From Orlajensenia leifsoniae (GTDB taxonomy: Bacteria > Actinomycetota > Actinomycetes > Actinomycetales > Microbacteriaceae): a stretch of DNA of 64,000 nt. The notes below the pieces were generated by a model, which worked only from the letters and a program-made list of their open reading frames with translations, was not told the DNA's origin and did not search any database. The translations under genes were made by a program, and so were the position numbers. This document shows positions 1-9,286 of this stretch, piece after piece; within the stretch, counting starts at the first letter, position 1; each line of letters begins with the position of its first letter. The stretch lies in contig NZ_SPQZ01000001.1 in NCBI RefSeq assembly GCF_004570845.1, positions 620,001-684,000 of the forward strand. Direction: 5' to 3'.

Positions 1-294
1 CCGCAGGTTCGCGGTGGGCGGTGCAGCGTAGGGAATGCCGCGGAACTCGGTCACGCCATCGCCGATGATGCCCTTCAGCTGGCCGCCATCCGTGTCGACG
101 ACGGCTGGGCCGGCAGGAGACTGTTCGGCCGCTCGCGCGGAGCCAGGGGCGAACGCCCCGCCGGCGATGATGAAGGTGAGAGCTGCGAGCGCAGTGAGGG
201 CACGCAGACGTGAGCTGCGTGAGACGGTCGAGCGGCTAGCTGCCGCTGACGCCTGGGGGGACGATGGGCCGGGTGAGTAATCGATGGGATTCAT
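1..294 (-). CDS. Type-B carboxylesterase/lipase, N-terminal part (cut by window edge)
   Basis: The reading frame starts at an ATG at 294 and runs off the left edge after 98 codons. The first 50 residues form a signal peptide: an Arg-rich n-region, a hydrophobic stretch around LTALAALTFIIAGGAFA, and an Ala-rich cleavage site near SARAAE. The mature start reads VVDTDGGQLKG and then FRGIPYAAPP, the conserved N-terminal signature of the type-B carboxylesterase family (para-nitrobenzyl esterases, lipases). The catalytic Ser, Glu and His lie outside the window. It is probably a secreted or surface-held ester hydrolase of unknown substrate. It is divergent from the VOC gene, with a perfect palindrome between them. 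Confidence 0.8.
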   Translation of the reverse strand, partial: MNPIDYSPGPSSPQASAAASRSTVSRSSRLRALTALAALTFIIAGGAFAPGSARAAEQSPAGPAVVDTDGGQLKGIIGDGVTEFRGIPYAAPPTANLR

Positions 295-429
295 GTCACT
301 GAGGCTCTCGGTACTGGCGAGGTCGTCGCACCCGTGTCTACCCCCGGGCGACACACGTGTCCTCCGGTCGACTCGCGGGGAAGTCGACGAGAACAGCCCC
401 CTTCACGCCCGCTTCCTGCGCAGGAAAGA

Positions 430-446
430 CCAGTGACAGTCACTGG
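430..446. promoter_or_regulatory. 17-bp perfect palindrome in the divergent esterase/VOC promoter region
   Basis: CCAGTGA-CAG-TCACTGG has two 7-bp arms around a 3-bp spacer. It lies between the divergent esterase gene (start 294) and the VOC gene (start 526). Size and symmetry fit an operator for a dimeric regulator. Which protein binds is unknown; the LAL regulator encoded just downstream is one possibility. No confident -10/-35 pair was identified next to it. Confidence 0.45.
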
Positions 447-525
447 CGCGACCGGTTTGGCGTTCCGGAAGAGTAGGGCTGGTTCGGGCCGTGTTGGAGT
501 CCGCGTAGCTAGGAGTGAATTGTTG

Positions 526-987
526 ATGGAAATGAGACTCGAGATCGTGGTTCTGCCGGTGTCGGATGCCAGTCGCGCGAAGTCGTTCTATGTGGCGTTG
601 GGCTGGCGCATCGATTCCGACACCACGAGCGAGGACCTACGCGTCATTCAGATGACTCCGCCTGGGTCGCGCTGCTCGATCGTGTTCGGTGTGGGCGTCA
701 GCTCCGCCGCTCCGGGAAGCGCACAAGGACTGATGCTGAGCGTCACCGACATCGAGGCGGCCCGTGCCGACTTGCGTGCCCGCGGCATCGACATCAGCGA
801 GATCTTCCACGACGATGGCGGCGTATTCACTCATGCGGACCCGCTATACCGGGTTCCGGGGCTCGACTCGCTGCGTCGGAACAATACGTCGTTCGCGTCC
901 TTCGCCGATCCCGACGGCAACGGATGGCTACTTCAGGAGAACACAGCACGGATCTTCTCCGCAGCTGACCGCGTCCCGCATGCTTGA
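526..987 (+). CDS. VOC family (glyoxalase/bleomycin-resistance fold) protein
   Basis: This 153-residue protein begins MEMRLEIVVLPVSDASRAKS and continues FYVALGW. That is the typical beta-strand plus helix of a glyoxalase/dioxygenase-superfamily module. The end reads FADPDGNGWLLQE, where the Glu is the usual C-terminal metal ligand. I chose the ATG at 526 because AGGAG sits ten bases upstream; the frame is open further upstream but that part is not VOC-like. Substrate cannot be told; such single-module proteins include lyases, dioxygenases and antibiotic-binding proteins. The stop codon directly abuts the LAL regulator gene, so the two are probably co-transcribed. Confidence 0.85.
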   Translation: MEMRLEIVVLPVSDASRAKSFYVALGWRIDSDTTSEDLRVIQMTPPGSRCSIVFGVGVSSAAPGSAQGLMLSVTDIEAARADLRARGIDISEIFHDDGGVFTHADPLYRVPGLDSLRRNNTSFASFADPDGNGWLLQENTARIFSAADRVPHA

Positions 988-3792
988 ATGACGCCCATGT
1001 CGGTTTACTCAGATTCCCCGCCCCGGGCTGGAAGCGTGGGGCATGATCTGATCGGGCGGGAGCAAGAGTGTGCCCGGCTGGCCGATCTCGTTGCCCGCGT
1101 CCGCGGAGGCAACAGCGAAACCCTCACGCTCATCGGCGAAGCCGGTATCGGCAAGTCCGCCCTCCTCGACTACGTGGGTGACCGTGCGCGCGGCCTCTCC
1201 GTCATCGGAGTCGTCGGTGTCGAATCGGAGATGGAACTGGCGTACGCCGGTGTGCATCAGCTCTGCGCCCCTCTGTTGGAGCATGTAGATGGCATTCCCG
1301 AGCCCCAACGCGAGGCTCTCACCACCGCATTCGGGATCTCCAGCGGTCGAACTCCGGATCGTTTCCTGGTGGGGCTGGCTGTGCTGAGCCTCCTCTCGGA
1401 AGCCGCGCAACAGCTCCCCGTCATCTGTCTCGTGGATGACATACAGTGGCTCGACGAAGCCAGCATCCAGACCATTGCGTTCGTCGCACGTCGGTTGCGG
1501 GCGGACGCCGTTGGCATCGTTCTCGCTCAGCGTGACACGGCTGTCCAAGCAGATCTCACCGGCCTGCCTCGACTTCCGATCCGCGGCCTCTCCGATGTGG
1601 ATGCGCGCGCGTTGCTCACCTCGGTTGTTACGGGACCACTCGACGAGAGTGTGCGCGAGCGGATCGTTGCCGAAACGGGCGGGAATCCGCTGGCAATTCG
1701 TCAGCTGCCTCTCGGGCTCAAGTCAGACGAGATGGCCGGCGGCTTCGGACTCTCGGGGCTCGGCGCACTGAGCGCGCGGATTGAGCAGAGCTTCCGGCGA
1801 CGCCTCGAGCCGATGCCGGCGGCAACCCGCCGATTGCTGCTCGTGGCTGCCGCTGATCCTGGGCAGGACGCCGTCTTGATCTGGCGTGCGGCTGAGCAGC
1901 TCGGCGTGGTGCCGGCAGATGCTGATCCCGCCGTCGCCGACGAGTTCGTCAGTTTCAGTGGCCAGGTGCGGTTCTGCCACCCTCTCGCGCGATCAACCGT
2001 GTACAAAAGCGCGTTCCCCGACGAGCGAAGAGCGGCACATCAGGCATTGGCGGATGCGACCGACCCGGCCGCAAACCCCGAACGGCGCGCCTGGCATCGC
2101 GCCCACGCATCGTCTGGACCGGATGAAGACGTCGCCGCCGAACTCGAGAGGTCCGCTGAGTACGCGCAGGCCCGCGGAGGTCGCGCGGCCGCTGCGGCGT
2201 TCCAGGAGCGCGCCGCGGAGCTGACGCCCAACCCGGAAAGGCGCGCGGAACGTGCGCTGGTTGCTGCGAAGTCGAAATACGAGGCAGGTTCCCCGGAACG
2301 CGCTCTGCGACTCCTCGCGATCGCCGAGTCCGGCTCGACCAATGAGACGCTTCTCGCCCGCGTCGAGTTGCTGCGTGCTCAGGCTCTGACCAAGCTCACT
2401 CCTGGTGACGAGGACCTGCTTCTCGCCGCAGCCAAGAGGCTGGCGCCGGTGGATCATCGCCTCGCCCGAGAGACCTACCGCGATGCGTTCCGTTCGGCTC
2501 AGGTCGTCGGACGCCTGGGCCGATCAGGAGCGACCGCCGAAGTAGCACGAGCGATCCTCGCGAGCCCAGCCACGGGTCCCGCGAACGCGTGCGACGGGAT
2601 CCTTGACGGGCTGGCAACGGTGATCGTGGAGGGCCATTCCGCAGGTGCTCAGTTGGTGATGCGCGCACTGGTCGAGCTTCGCGACAACGAGCCGTGCACG
2701 GAGGCCACCCTGCCGTGGTTCCCGTTCGCCTCTAAAGCGGCTCTGGACGTGTGGGACGACGAAAGCGGGCGGGCGCTGGCAGCACAGATGACTGCATTTG
2801 CTCGAGAACGTGGGGAACTCAGCTCGCTTCAGATCGGGTTGATCGTCTCCGTCGGCCACCTGGTGTTCGCTGGGGATCTGGCCGCCGCGCAGGCTCTGAC
2901 TGATGAGAGTGCGCTCATCGCCGAGGCGACCAACCTCCCCAAGCCCGCCTACAACCAGGTCATGCTCGCGGCCTGGCGCGGACAGGAGGAACAGGTGACC
3001 TCCATGATCGCGAACGCGACACCAACCGCCATCGAACGTGGAGAGGGCCAATGGCTCACCCAGAGCGGATGGGTGGAGTCCGTGCTCAACAACGGACTCG
3101 GCCGATACGACCGGGCATTACTGGCGGCCGAAGAAGGCAGCCGCTACCCGAACGAACTCGGAATCGCGAACTGGTCGATGGTCGAACTCGTCGAAGCAGC
3201 CGCGCGGAGCGGCCAGCCGGAACGAGGGATTGAGGCTGCACGACGCCTCTCCGAGATGGCGCAGGCTAGCAGGACAGATTGGATCGGCGGCGTCGCCGCA
3301 CGCTCCCGAGCGCTCCTGGCCGACGGCTCGGCCGCGGAGGACGACTACCGACTGGCGATCGAGCACCTTGAGCGCACCAGCTTGCGTATGGAACTCGCGC
3401 GCGCACGGTTGGTGTACGGAGAATGGCTTCGTCGCCAGAACCGACGAGTCGACGCCCGGGAGCAACTCCGGTCTGCGCACACCGTGCTGGATGAGATTGG
3501 AGCCCACGGCTTCGCCGCGCGAGCCCGCCGCGAGCTGGCAGCTACCGGCGAGAAAGTGCACAGCAAGGCGCGGGGCTCGCAGGCAGACATGACCTCTCAG
3601 GAGGTTCAGATCGCCCGACTGGCTGCGAGCGGTCAAACCAACCCGCAGATCGCTACGCAGATGTTCGTCAGCCCGCGAACTGTCGAGTGGCATATGCGCA
3701 AGATCTTCAGCAAGCTCGGTGTGACATCGCGACGAGATTTGCCCGGAGCGCTCGACTCTGCCGGTCTGGCTGCCGTCATAGGTCGTAGTTGA
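988..3792 (+). CDS. LAL-type LuxR family transcriptional regulator (AAA ATPase + HTH), copy 1
   Basis: This 934-residue protein has the layout of the large ATP-binding LuxR (LAL, MalT-like) regulators. The N-terminal ATPase has a Walker A GEAGIGKS at residues 50-57 and a Walker B region VICLVDDIQWLD near 145-156. A long helical, TPR-like middle follows. The last about 60 residues form a LuxR helix-turn-helix (TSQEVQIARLAASG, then TNPQIATQMFVSPRTVEWH). LAL proteins typically activate transcription after binding an inducer and ATP. The first codon follows the VOC stop with no gap; an ATG at 997 is an alternative. It is followed after about 100 bases by a clearly homologous second LAL gene. Inducer and targets are unknown; the neighbouring efflux and reductase genes are candidates. 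Confidence 0.9.
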   Translation: MTPMSVYSDSPPRAGSVGHDLIGREQECARLADLVARVRGGNSETLTLIGEAGIGKSALLDYVGDRARGLSVIGVVGVESEMELAYAGVHQLCAPLLEHVDGIPEPQREALTTAFGISSGRTPDRFLVGLAVLSLLSEAAQQLPVICLVDDIQWLDEASIQTIAFVARRLRADAVGIVLAQRDTAVQADLTGLPRLPIRGLSDVDARALLTSVVTGPLDESVRERIVAETGGNPLAIRQLPLGLKSDEMAGGFGLSGLGALSARIEQSFRRRLEPMPAATRRLLLVAAADPGQDAVLIWRAAEQLGVVPADADPAVADEFVSFSGQVRFCHPLARSTVYKSAFPDERRAAHQALADATDPAANPERRAWHRAHASSGPDEDVAAELERSAEYAQARGGRAAAAAFQERAAELTPNPERRAERALVAAKSKYEAGSPERALRLLAIAESGSTNETLLARVELLRAQALTKLTPGDEDLLLAAAKRLAPVDHRLARETYRDAFRSAQVVGRLGRSGATAEVARAILASPATGPANACDGILDGLATVIVEGHSAGAQLVMRALVELRDNEPCTEATLPWFPFASKAALDVWDDESGRALAAQMTAFARERGELSSLQIGLIVSVGHLVFAGDLAAAQALTDESALIAEATNLPKPAYNQVMLAAWRGQEEQVTSMIANATPTAIERGEGQWLTQSGWVESVLNNGLGRYDRALLAAEEGSRYPNELGIANWSMVELVEAAARSGQPERGIEAARRLSEMAQASRTDWIGGVAARSRALLADGSAAEDDYRLAIEHLERTSLRMELARARLVYGEWLRRQNRRVDAREQLRSAHTVLDEIGAHGFAARARRELAATGEKVHSKARGSQADMTSQEVQIARLAASGQTNPQIATQMFVSPRTVEWHMRKIFSKLGVTSRRDLPGALDSAGLAAVIGRS

Positions 3793-3906
3793 GACCATTT
3801 GCTGATTACCGATCCGAATGGCCCCACCAACGATAATGACGCACGCGTCGCACGCTGAACTCGCGATGGTCTAGTCCTTGACAGAGGGATGTGCTTATAT
3901 GCCGGG

Positions 3907-6735
3907 ATGGGGATACTGACTACGACCGCCGGTGTGACGAGCGGTGAACAAGGTCGCCCTGCCGCATTGATCGGACGGCGCCGTGAGTGCGCGAAGCTGG
4001 CTGGGCTCCTCGACCACGTTCGTTCCGGCACCAGCCAGGCCCTCGTATTGAGTGGTGAGGCGGGAATCGGCAAAACGGCACTCCTCTCCTACGTCAGGGA
4101 GCAGGCAAAAGGGTGTGCAGTGCTGGAAGCTGCAGGCGTGCAATCCGAAATGGAACTCGCATACGCAGGACTGCATCAGCTGTGTGCGCCGTTGCTGGGC
4201 CACCTCGCGACCATCCCACAACCCCAACGTGAAGCGCTCAGTACCGCGCTCGGACTGTCCAACGGGAACGCGCCCGACCGGTTCCTCGTGGGCCTGGCTG
4301 TGCTCAGCCTTTTGGCTGAGGCGTCACGTGAGCGCCCTTTGGTGTGCATCATTGATGACGCCCACTGGCTCGACCAAGCGTCCTTGCTCACGATCGCGTT
4401 CGTAGCGCGGCGGCTGCGGGCCGAAGCAGTGGGGATGCTCTTTGCCGTACGAGAACTGGACGTTGATGAGGCGCTGAGCCCCCTACCGAGAATCAGCGTG
4501 ACCGGCCTCTCTGAAGCGGCATCACGACAATTGCTTACCACGGCCATTGCGGGACCGCTCGATGCAACTGTTCGCGAGCGAATCGTGGCGGAAACGCACG
4601 GCAACCCTTTGGCGCTGCTACAGCTGCCGTCAGGTCTGACCATGGAACAGATTGCTGGAGGATTCGGGCTTTCTGGTCTCGGTGCACTCACGAACCGCAT
4701 CGAGCAGAGTTTCCGTCGACGGTTAGCGACGATGCCTGCAGCTACATTGCGCTTGCTGACGATCGCGGCCGCCGAGCCCGGTCAAGACGAGGCACTCATC
4801 TGGCGGGCGGCAGACCGTCTCGGCGTTGATGTGAAGGACGCCGAGCCGGCCGTGGATGACGGGTACGCAACCTTTTCCGGCTACGTGCGCTTCTGCCACC
4901 CCCTCGCGCGATCAACCGTGTACAAGGCGGCCCTGCCGGAAGAGCGACAGGCGGCGCACCGCGCTCTGGCTGACGCTACCGACCCCACGGCAGAACCTGA
5001 GCGAAGAGCATGGCATCTCGCCCAAGCGAGCTCCGGGCTGGACGAAGCCGTGGCAGCCGAGCTCGAGCGGTCCGCTGACTCGGCTCAGGCGCGCGGTGGG
5101 CAAGCGGCAGCGGCCGCATTCCACGAACGAGCAGCAGAACTGACGCCCGATCCGGCCCGCCGAGCAGAACGGGCTCTGGTGGCTGCCAGATCGAAATACG
5201 ACGCCGGCTCCCCGGAGAGGGCTCACCGTCTACTGGCGATCGCGGAGATTGGCGCATCGTCGGAGCACCTCAAAGCCCAAATCGAGCTGCTGCAAGCCCA
5301 GATCTCCAGCCGTCTCCATCCAGGAGATGGCACACCCCTTCTGCATGCAGCGGCGCGACTAGAACCGATCGACCTCGCTCAGGCCCGCGAGACCTACCGA
5401 GATGCGTTTTACGCCGCCCTGACCGCGGGTCCTCTAGGCCACCCAGAATCGATTGCCCAGGTAGCAGCGGCAGCACGAACCTCAACGAAGCAAGCGCCCG
5501 CCGAGAACGCCTTCGAGGTCGCACTCGACGGGTTGGCCAAGATCATTGAAGATGGATACGCCGACGGAGCACCGCAGGTGAAATCGGCTCTGGCGGCCGC
5601 ACGCAGCAGCAGAGAACTGTCGGACTCTGATCTTCGATGGATGCCCTTCGCTGGCCGCCTCGCGCTCGATGTTTGGGATCCGGACAGCGCGTTGGACTTC
5701 TCCACGACGATCATCGAGTCGGCCCGCCGTCGCGGCGATTTCAGCACGTTGCCCACAGCGTTGCTGGGCGGCATCGGGTATCTGCTGTTCGCTGGAGACC
5801 TCGCAACCGCCTCAATGTTCGCTGACGAGTGCGAGATGATCGGCGACAACATCACTATCCCCACATTGCCTTTCGGGCGACTGGTGGTAGCGGCGGTGCG
5901 AGGGCAGGAATTAGAAGTGGTGTCCCTCGTCGACCGGGTCACCCCGGTCGCGATGGCCATGAAAGGAGGGCAATGGCTTACAGCCACGGCCTGGGCCGAA
6001 GCCGTCCTGTACAACGGCCTCGGCCGCTTCGACCGAGCTTTGGCTGCTGCCGAGCGCGGCAGTCGCAACCCAAACGAACTGGGCTTGGCCTCCTGGTCGA
6101 TGGTGGAGCAAGTGGAGGCAGCTGCCTGCTCCGGCCATCCCGAGCGGGCGGTGGAGCCGATGCGGCGTCTGACCGAGATGGCTAAAGCCTGCTCAACCGA
6201 CTGGATCCTTGGCGTTGCGGCACGGTCGGAAGCACTCCTGGCAGAAGAGGAGGACGCTGAAGTGCTTCACCGAACCGCGATCGAGCATCTTGAGCGCACG
6301 CAAATGCGGACGGACTGGGCACGGGCGCAACTTCTTTACGGGGAATGGCTCCGACGCCAAGACCGACGAACAGAATCCCGGAAGCACCTCCGGCAAGCCC
6401 ACGACGCGTTCACAGAAATCGGAGCAGAGGGCTTCGTGGACCGTGCACGAGGCGAACTCCTCGCAACCGGCGAGAACGTCCACCGGCTGAGCTCAGGAAA
6501 TCACGTCCAGCTGACAGAGCAAGAGTTGCAGATTGCTCACCTCGCCGCTAGCGGCCTCACCAATCCACAGATAGCCACGCGGCTCTTCATCAGCGCTCGC
6601 ACGGTCGAGTGGCACCTTCGGAAAGTCTTCGTGAAGCTCGACATCAAGTCGCGCCAGGGGTTGAACAAGGCGCTCGAAGACAGCCCGGTCACCCAACGAC
6701 CAGTGAATGCGCGGCTGCTGACAAACGCACCCTGA
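3907..6735 (+). CDS. LAL-type LuxR family transcriptional regulator, copy 2 (paralogue of copy 1)
   Basis: This 942-residue protein is colinear with copy 1 over its whole length. Shared blocks include GEAGIGKTALL (Walker A), a Walker B region IIDDAHWLDQAS, VRFCHPLARSTVYK, the ERRAWH region, and the C-terminal HTH TEQELQIAHLAASG followed by RTVEWHLRK. Conservation extends through the ATPase, the TPR-like middle and the HTH, so this is a full tandem duplication that has diverged. ATG 3907 gives an N-terminus like that of copy 1; an in-frame ATG at 3889 is possible but has GAGGG directly against it. The next gene is convergent (an MFS pump). Divergent inducer sensing between the two copies is an inference. 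Confidence 0.9.
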   Translation: MGILTTTAGVTSGEQGRPAALIGRRRECAKLAGLLDHVRSGTSQALVLSGEAGIGKTALLSYVREQAKGCAVLEAAGVQSEMELAYAGLHQLCAPLLGHLATIPQPQREALSTALGLSNGNAPDRFLVGLAVLSLLAEASRERPLVCIIDDAHWLDQASLLTIAFVARRLRAEAVGMLFAVRELDVDEALSPLPRISVTGLSEAASRQLLTTAIAGPLDATVRERIVAETHGNPLALLQLPSGLTMEQIAGGFGLSGLGALTNRIEQSFRRRLATMPAATLRLLTIAAAEPGQDEALIWRAADRLGVDVKDAEPAVDDGYATFSGYVRFCHPLARSTVYKAALPEERQAAHRALADATDPTAEPERRAWHLAQASSGLDEAVAAELERSADSAQARGGQAAAAAFHERAAELTPDPARRAERALVAARSKYDAGSPERAHRLLAIAEIGASSEHLKAQIELLQAQISSRLHPGDGTPLLHAAARLEPIDLAQARETYRDAFYAALTAGPLGHPESIAQVAAAARTSTKQAPAENAFEVALDGLAKIIEDGYADGAPQVKSALAAARSSRELSDSDLRWMPFAGRLALDVWDPDSALDFSTTIIESARRRGDFSTLPTALLGGIGYLLFAGDLATASMFADECEMIGDNITIPTLPFGRLVVAAVRGQELEVVSLVDRVTPVAMAMKGGQWLTATAWAEAVLYNGLGRFDRALAAAERGSRNPNELGLASWSMVEQVEAAACSGHPERAVEPMRRLTEMAKACSTDWILGVAARSEALLAEEEDAEVLHRTAIEHLERTQMRTDWARAQLLYGEWLRRQDRRTESRKHLRQAHDAFTEIGAEGFVDRARGELLATGENVHRLSSGNHVQLTEQELQIAHLAASGLTNPQIATRLFISARTVEWHLRKVFVKLDIKSRQGLNKALEDSPVTQRPVNARLLTNAP

Positions 6736-6747
6736 CACGTTCCAGAT

Positions 6748-8193
6748 TTAGGGCGCAGTGGCAATGGCGTCTCTGAGCTCAGCGCGAGCGAGTCGCGACG
6801 CGGCAACCCTGCCGGCGAACAGAATCACGATGCCGAGCACAACAGCGAGCGAATAGAGCACAGCCGCACCGGTGAAGACCCCATGAAAGCCTGCGATGAG
6901 CTCCAGCCTCTGGGGACTTGGTGATGGCGCCGCGGCAACGAAGACGACCGTGAGGATTGCAATTCCGATCGACCCACCTACCTGATGAGCAACGTTTACA
7001 AGCCCCGAGGCTGCACCTGCGTCCTCGGGTGCAACACCGGCGACTCCGGACTGTGTGAGCAGGATGATCGCGATGCCCTGACCGATGCCGAGAAGGAGGA
7101 GAGGAAGGACCACGTCGGGGTAGTAGTGCGTGCCCGGGCCGATCCGCGACAGCCACACAACACCCACGAGGGCGACAAGCAGCGCCGCAACGAGAACGAC
7201 GGGGCGCCCGAACCGGTGTTGCAGCGGCCCGACGACGTAAGCCATCGCGAAGAACATTCCCGTGATGGGCACATATGCAATTCCCGTTTCCAACGCGGAA
7301 AGCCCGAGAACCTCCTGCAGATACTGACTCAGGAAGTAGAAGATTGCCGATGTTGCCCCCACAACCAGAACACGTCCGGCGTACGCCCCGGATCGCTCCA
7401 AGCTGGCGAACAATCGAAGAGGGGTGATGGGCTGCTTCGCGTGGCGCTCGATCAGGATGAAAGCGAGGAGCATCACCGCAGCAAGTGCGAAACTCGCCCA
7501 CGAATAGATATCACTCCACCCGACTTCGGCGGCCTGAACGAACCCGAAGACCAGAGCCGACATGCCGGCCGTGGACGTGAGCGCACCCCAAATATCCAGT
7601 CGACCACGAGCTTTCACTGATTCGTGAAGGACTCTGGGCGCCAGGATGAGAATCACGATGCCGATGGGAACGTTTATCAGCAACCCCCATCGCCACGAGA
7701 GCAGATCCGTGAACAGGCCGCCGACGATGATACCGACGCTGGCGCCGGCGCCGATGACCGCACTGTACAGGGCGATAGCCCGCCCCCGCGCGAGAGGGTC
7801 TGTATAGAGATCGACCAGCAACGCCAGGGTCGACGGAACTGCGAACGCGGCCGCTGCACCTTGAACGGCTCGTGCGGCGATCAACCAAGGTGCGCCGACG
7901 GCGACGCCGGCTGCGAGAGATGCCACCGTGAAGAGCCCCACGCCGAGCAGAAAGACCCGCTTACGGCCCAGCAGGTCTCCGGCGCGTGCGCCGACGAGTA
8001 GAAGGCCCCCGAAAGCCAGAGCGTAAGCATTCTGGACCCACGACAATCCGGCAGCAGAAAACGCGAACTCACGCTGAATATGCGGCAGCGCTGTGGTCGT
8101 AATGGATGCATCAAGCACCATCATGAGCTGACACCCGAGGATCAGCACGAGTGCGAATGTCTTGTTGCCGTCGGTGCGTACCGAGCGTTGCAT
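6748..8193 (-). CDS. DHA2-family MFS multidrug efflux transporter
   Basis: This 481-residue polytopic membrane protein should have 14 transmembrane segments, as in the DHA2 (EmrB/QacA) drug:H+ antiporters. Visible signatures are the TM1 block LMMVLDASITTTALPHIQ, the motif GARAGDLLGRKRVFLLG after TM2, and a motif-C-like Gly-rich stretch in TM5 (YSAVIGAGASVGIIVGG). ATG 8193 is preferred over the one at 8214 because AGGAGA lies nine bases upstream. It likely exports small hydrophobic or cationic compounds. It sits downstream of the SDR gene on the same strand, separated by about 190 bases that contain an inverted repeat. The tandem LAL genes converge on it and may control it (inference). Confidence 0.9.
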   Translation of the reverse strand: MQRSVRTDGNKTFALVLILGCQLMMVLDASITTTALPHIQREFAFSAAGLSWVQNAYALAFGGLLLVGARAGDLLGRKRVFLLGVGLFTVASLAAGVAVGAPWLIAARAVQGAAAAFAVPSTLALLVDLYTDPLARGRAIALYSAVIGAGASVGIIVGGLFTDLLSWRWGLLINVPIGIVILILAPRVLHESVKARGRLDIWGALTSTAGMSALVFGFVQAAEVGWSDIYSWASFALAAVMLLAFILIERHAKQPITPLRLFASLERSGAYAGRVLVVGATSAIFYFLSQYLQEVLGLSALETGIAYVPITGMFFAMAYVVGPLQHRFGRPVVLVAALLVALVGVVWLSRIGPGTHYYPDVVLPLLLLGIGQGIAIILLTQSGVAGVAPEDAGAASGLVNVAHQVGGSIGIAILTVVFVAAAPSPSPQRLELIAGFHGVFTGAAVLYSLAVVLGIVILFAGRVAASRLARAELRDAIATAP

Positions 8194-8277
8194 GGTGGTG
8201 GTTCTCCTCACCATCTAAGGGATTCGTGTGGCTGGTCGCGATCGGCGTGCCTGTGTTGGCGGATGCGGCAGGAGCGA

Positions 8278-8305
8278 GCCGCCGGACTCTTGCCTGCCCG
8301 GCGGC
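8278..8305 (-). terminator. GC-rich inverted repeat between SDR and MFS genes
   Basis: GCCGCCGG and CCGGCGGC form an 8-bp perfect stem with a 12-base loop. It lies after the SDR gene stop (8387) and before the MFS start (8193), both on the minus strand. No T-tract follows, so it may be a weak or factor-assisted terminator, or part of the MFS leader. The rest of 8194-8386 shows no credible gene. Confidence 0.35.
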
Positions 8306-8386
8306 CCGGCGGCCCACCTATCTCGTGCGATGTCGGCTCTGCCGCGGGCTCGATACCCGTGCGAAGCGTCCATGTCGGTTTGAGAT

Positions 8387-9241
8387 CTAGGAGGCTTTCG
8401 CGAAGTCGGTCTTGGCCGCGAACAAACGGGAGGCGTCGAAGTCAGCCTGCAGGTCATCCATCTTCGTTTGGATGCGTCGCATGGCATCGCTCCCGAGGAT
8501 GATGCGGTGCATGGTCGGGTGACTCGTGAGCTGTTCGAAGAGCACCTCAGCGGCTCGCTTCGGGTCGCCAGGGAAGATGACGTCTCTCAGCATCTCGACG
8601 TTCTGCATCGCACGGAAGAAGTTGCCGGACGAATCGTCGTAGTCCGGGATCAGCTCGCCGGAGAAGTGCGTACGAGCGTCGATGCCTGTGAGGAAGGAGC
8701 CGGGCTCGACGAGCACGGCCTTCAAGCCGACGGGTTCGATCTCCTGCCACAACGACTCGGTGAGACCCTCGAGCGCGAACTTGCTGGCGGAGTAGAACGC
8801 GTTGCCGGGAAGGCTGGCGATGCCGTCCATCGAGGACATGTTGACGATCATCCCCGATCGACGCGCTCGCATGCCAGGAAGGGCGAGCCGCAGCAATTCC
8901 ACGGCGGCGAAGAAGTTGACCTCGAAGACCTGTCGGTAGTCTTCCTCGCGCTGCTCTTCGATCGCTCCGAGATAGTCGATGCCCGCGTTGTTGACGAGGA
9001 AGTCGATCTTCCCGAAGCGCTGCTCGGCGCGGGAGATGAGGCTCTTGCGCTGCTCAGGGTTGGTGACATCGACGCCCACGACGAGGGCGCTCTCGGGGTA
9101 CTGGGCCGCGAGTTGCTGCATCGATTGCTCGTTCCTGGCAGCGAGGACGACCTCGTGACCTTCGTTCAGCACATGCGATGCCAGGTCGTGGCCGAGTCCG
9201 CTGGACGCTCCGGTGATCAGCCAGGTGGGTGTGGTGCTCAT
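8387..9241 (-). CDS. Short-chain dehydrogenase/reductase (SDR)
   Basis: This 284-residue classical SDR carries the Rossmann NAD(P)-binding motif TGASSGLG at residues 10-17, the structural NNAG motif, and the catalytic triad Ser (MSSMDG), Tyr and Lys (YSASK). The N-terminal motif and length match NADP(H)-type carbonyl reductases and quinone/ketone reductases. The start has a strong Shine-Dalgarno AAGGAGA. The leader GGAGAACCACC before the ATG is the same as the MFS gene leader. The second SDR gene lies upstream on the same strand after 45 bases, so the two are probably co-transcribed. Substrate is unknown. Confidence 0.88.
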   Translation of the reverse strand: MSTTPTWLITGASSGLGHDLASHVLNEGHEVVLAARNEQSMQQLAAQYPESALVVGVDVTNPEQRKSLISRAEQRFGKIDFLVNNAGIDYLGAIEEQREEDYRQVFEVNFFAAVELLRLALPGMRARRSGMIVNMSSMDGIASLPGNAFYSASKFALEGLTESLWQEIEPVGLKAVLVEPGSFLTGIDARTHFSGELIPDYDDSSGNFFRAMQNVEMLRDVIFPGDPKRAAEVLFEQLTSHPTMHRIILGSDAMRRIQTKMDDLQADFDASRLFAAKTDFAKAS

Positions 9242-9286
9242 GGTGGTTCTCCTTCTTGATGGATGGTGGGTTCTTCGGGGCTGAGG

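Noticed and set aside
3878-3883. TTGACA as -35 for LAL copy 2
   Set aside because: No acceptable -10 lies 16-18 bases downstream; the only TATATG-like sequence is too close.
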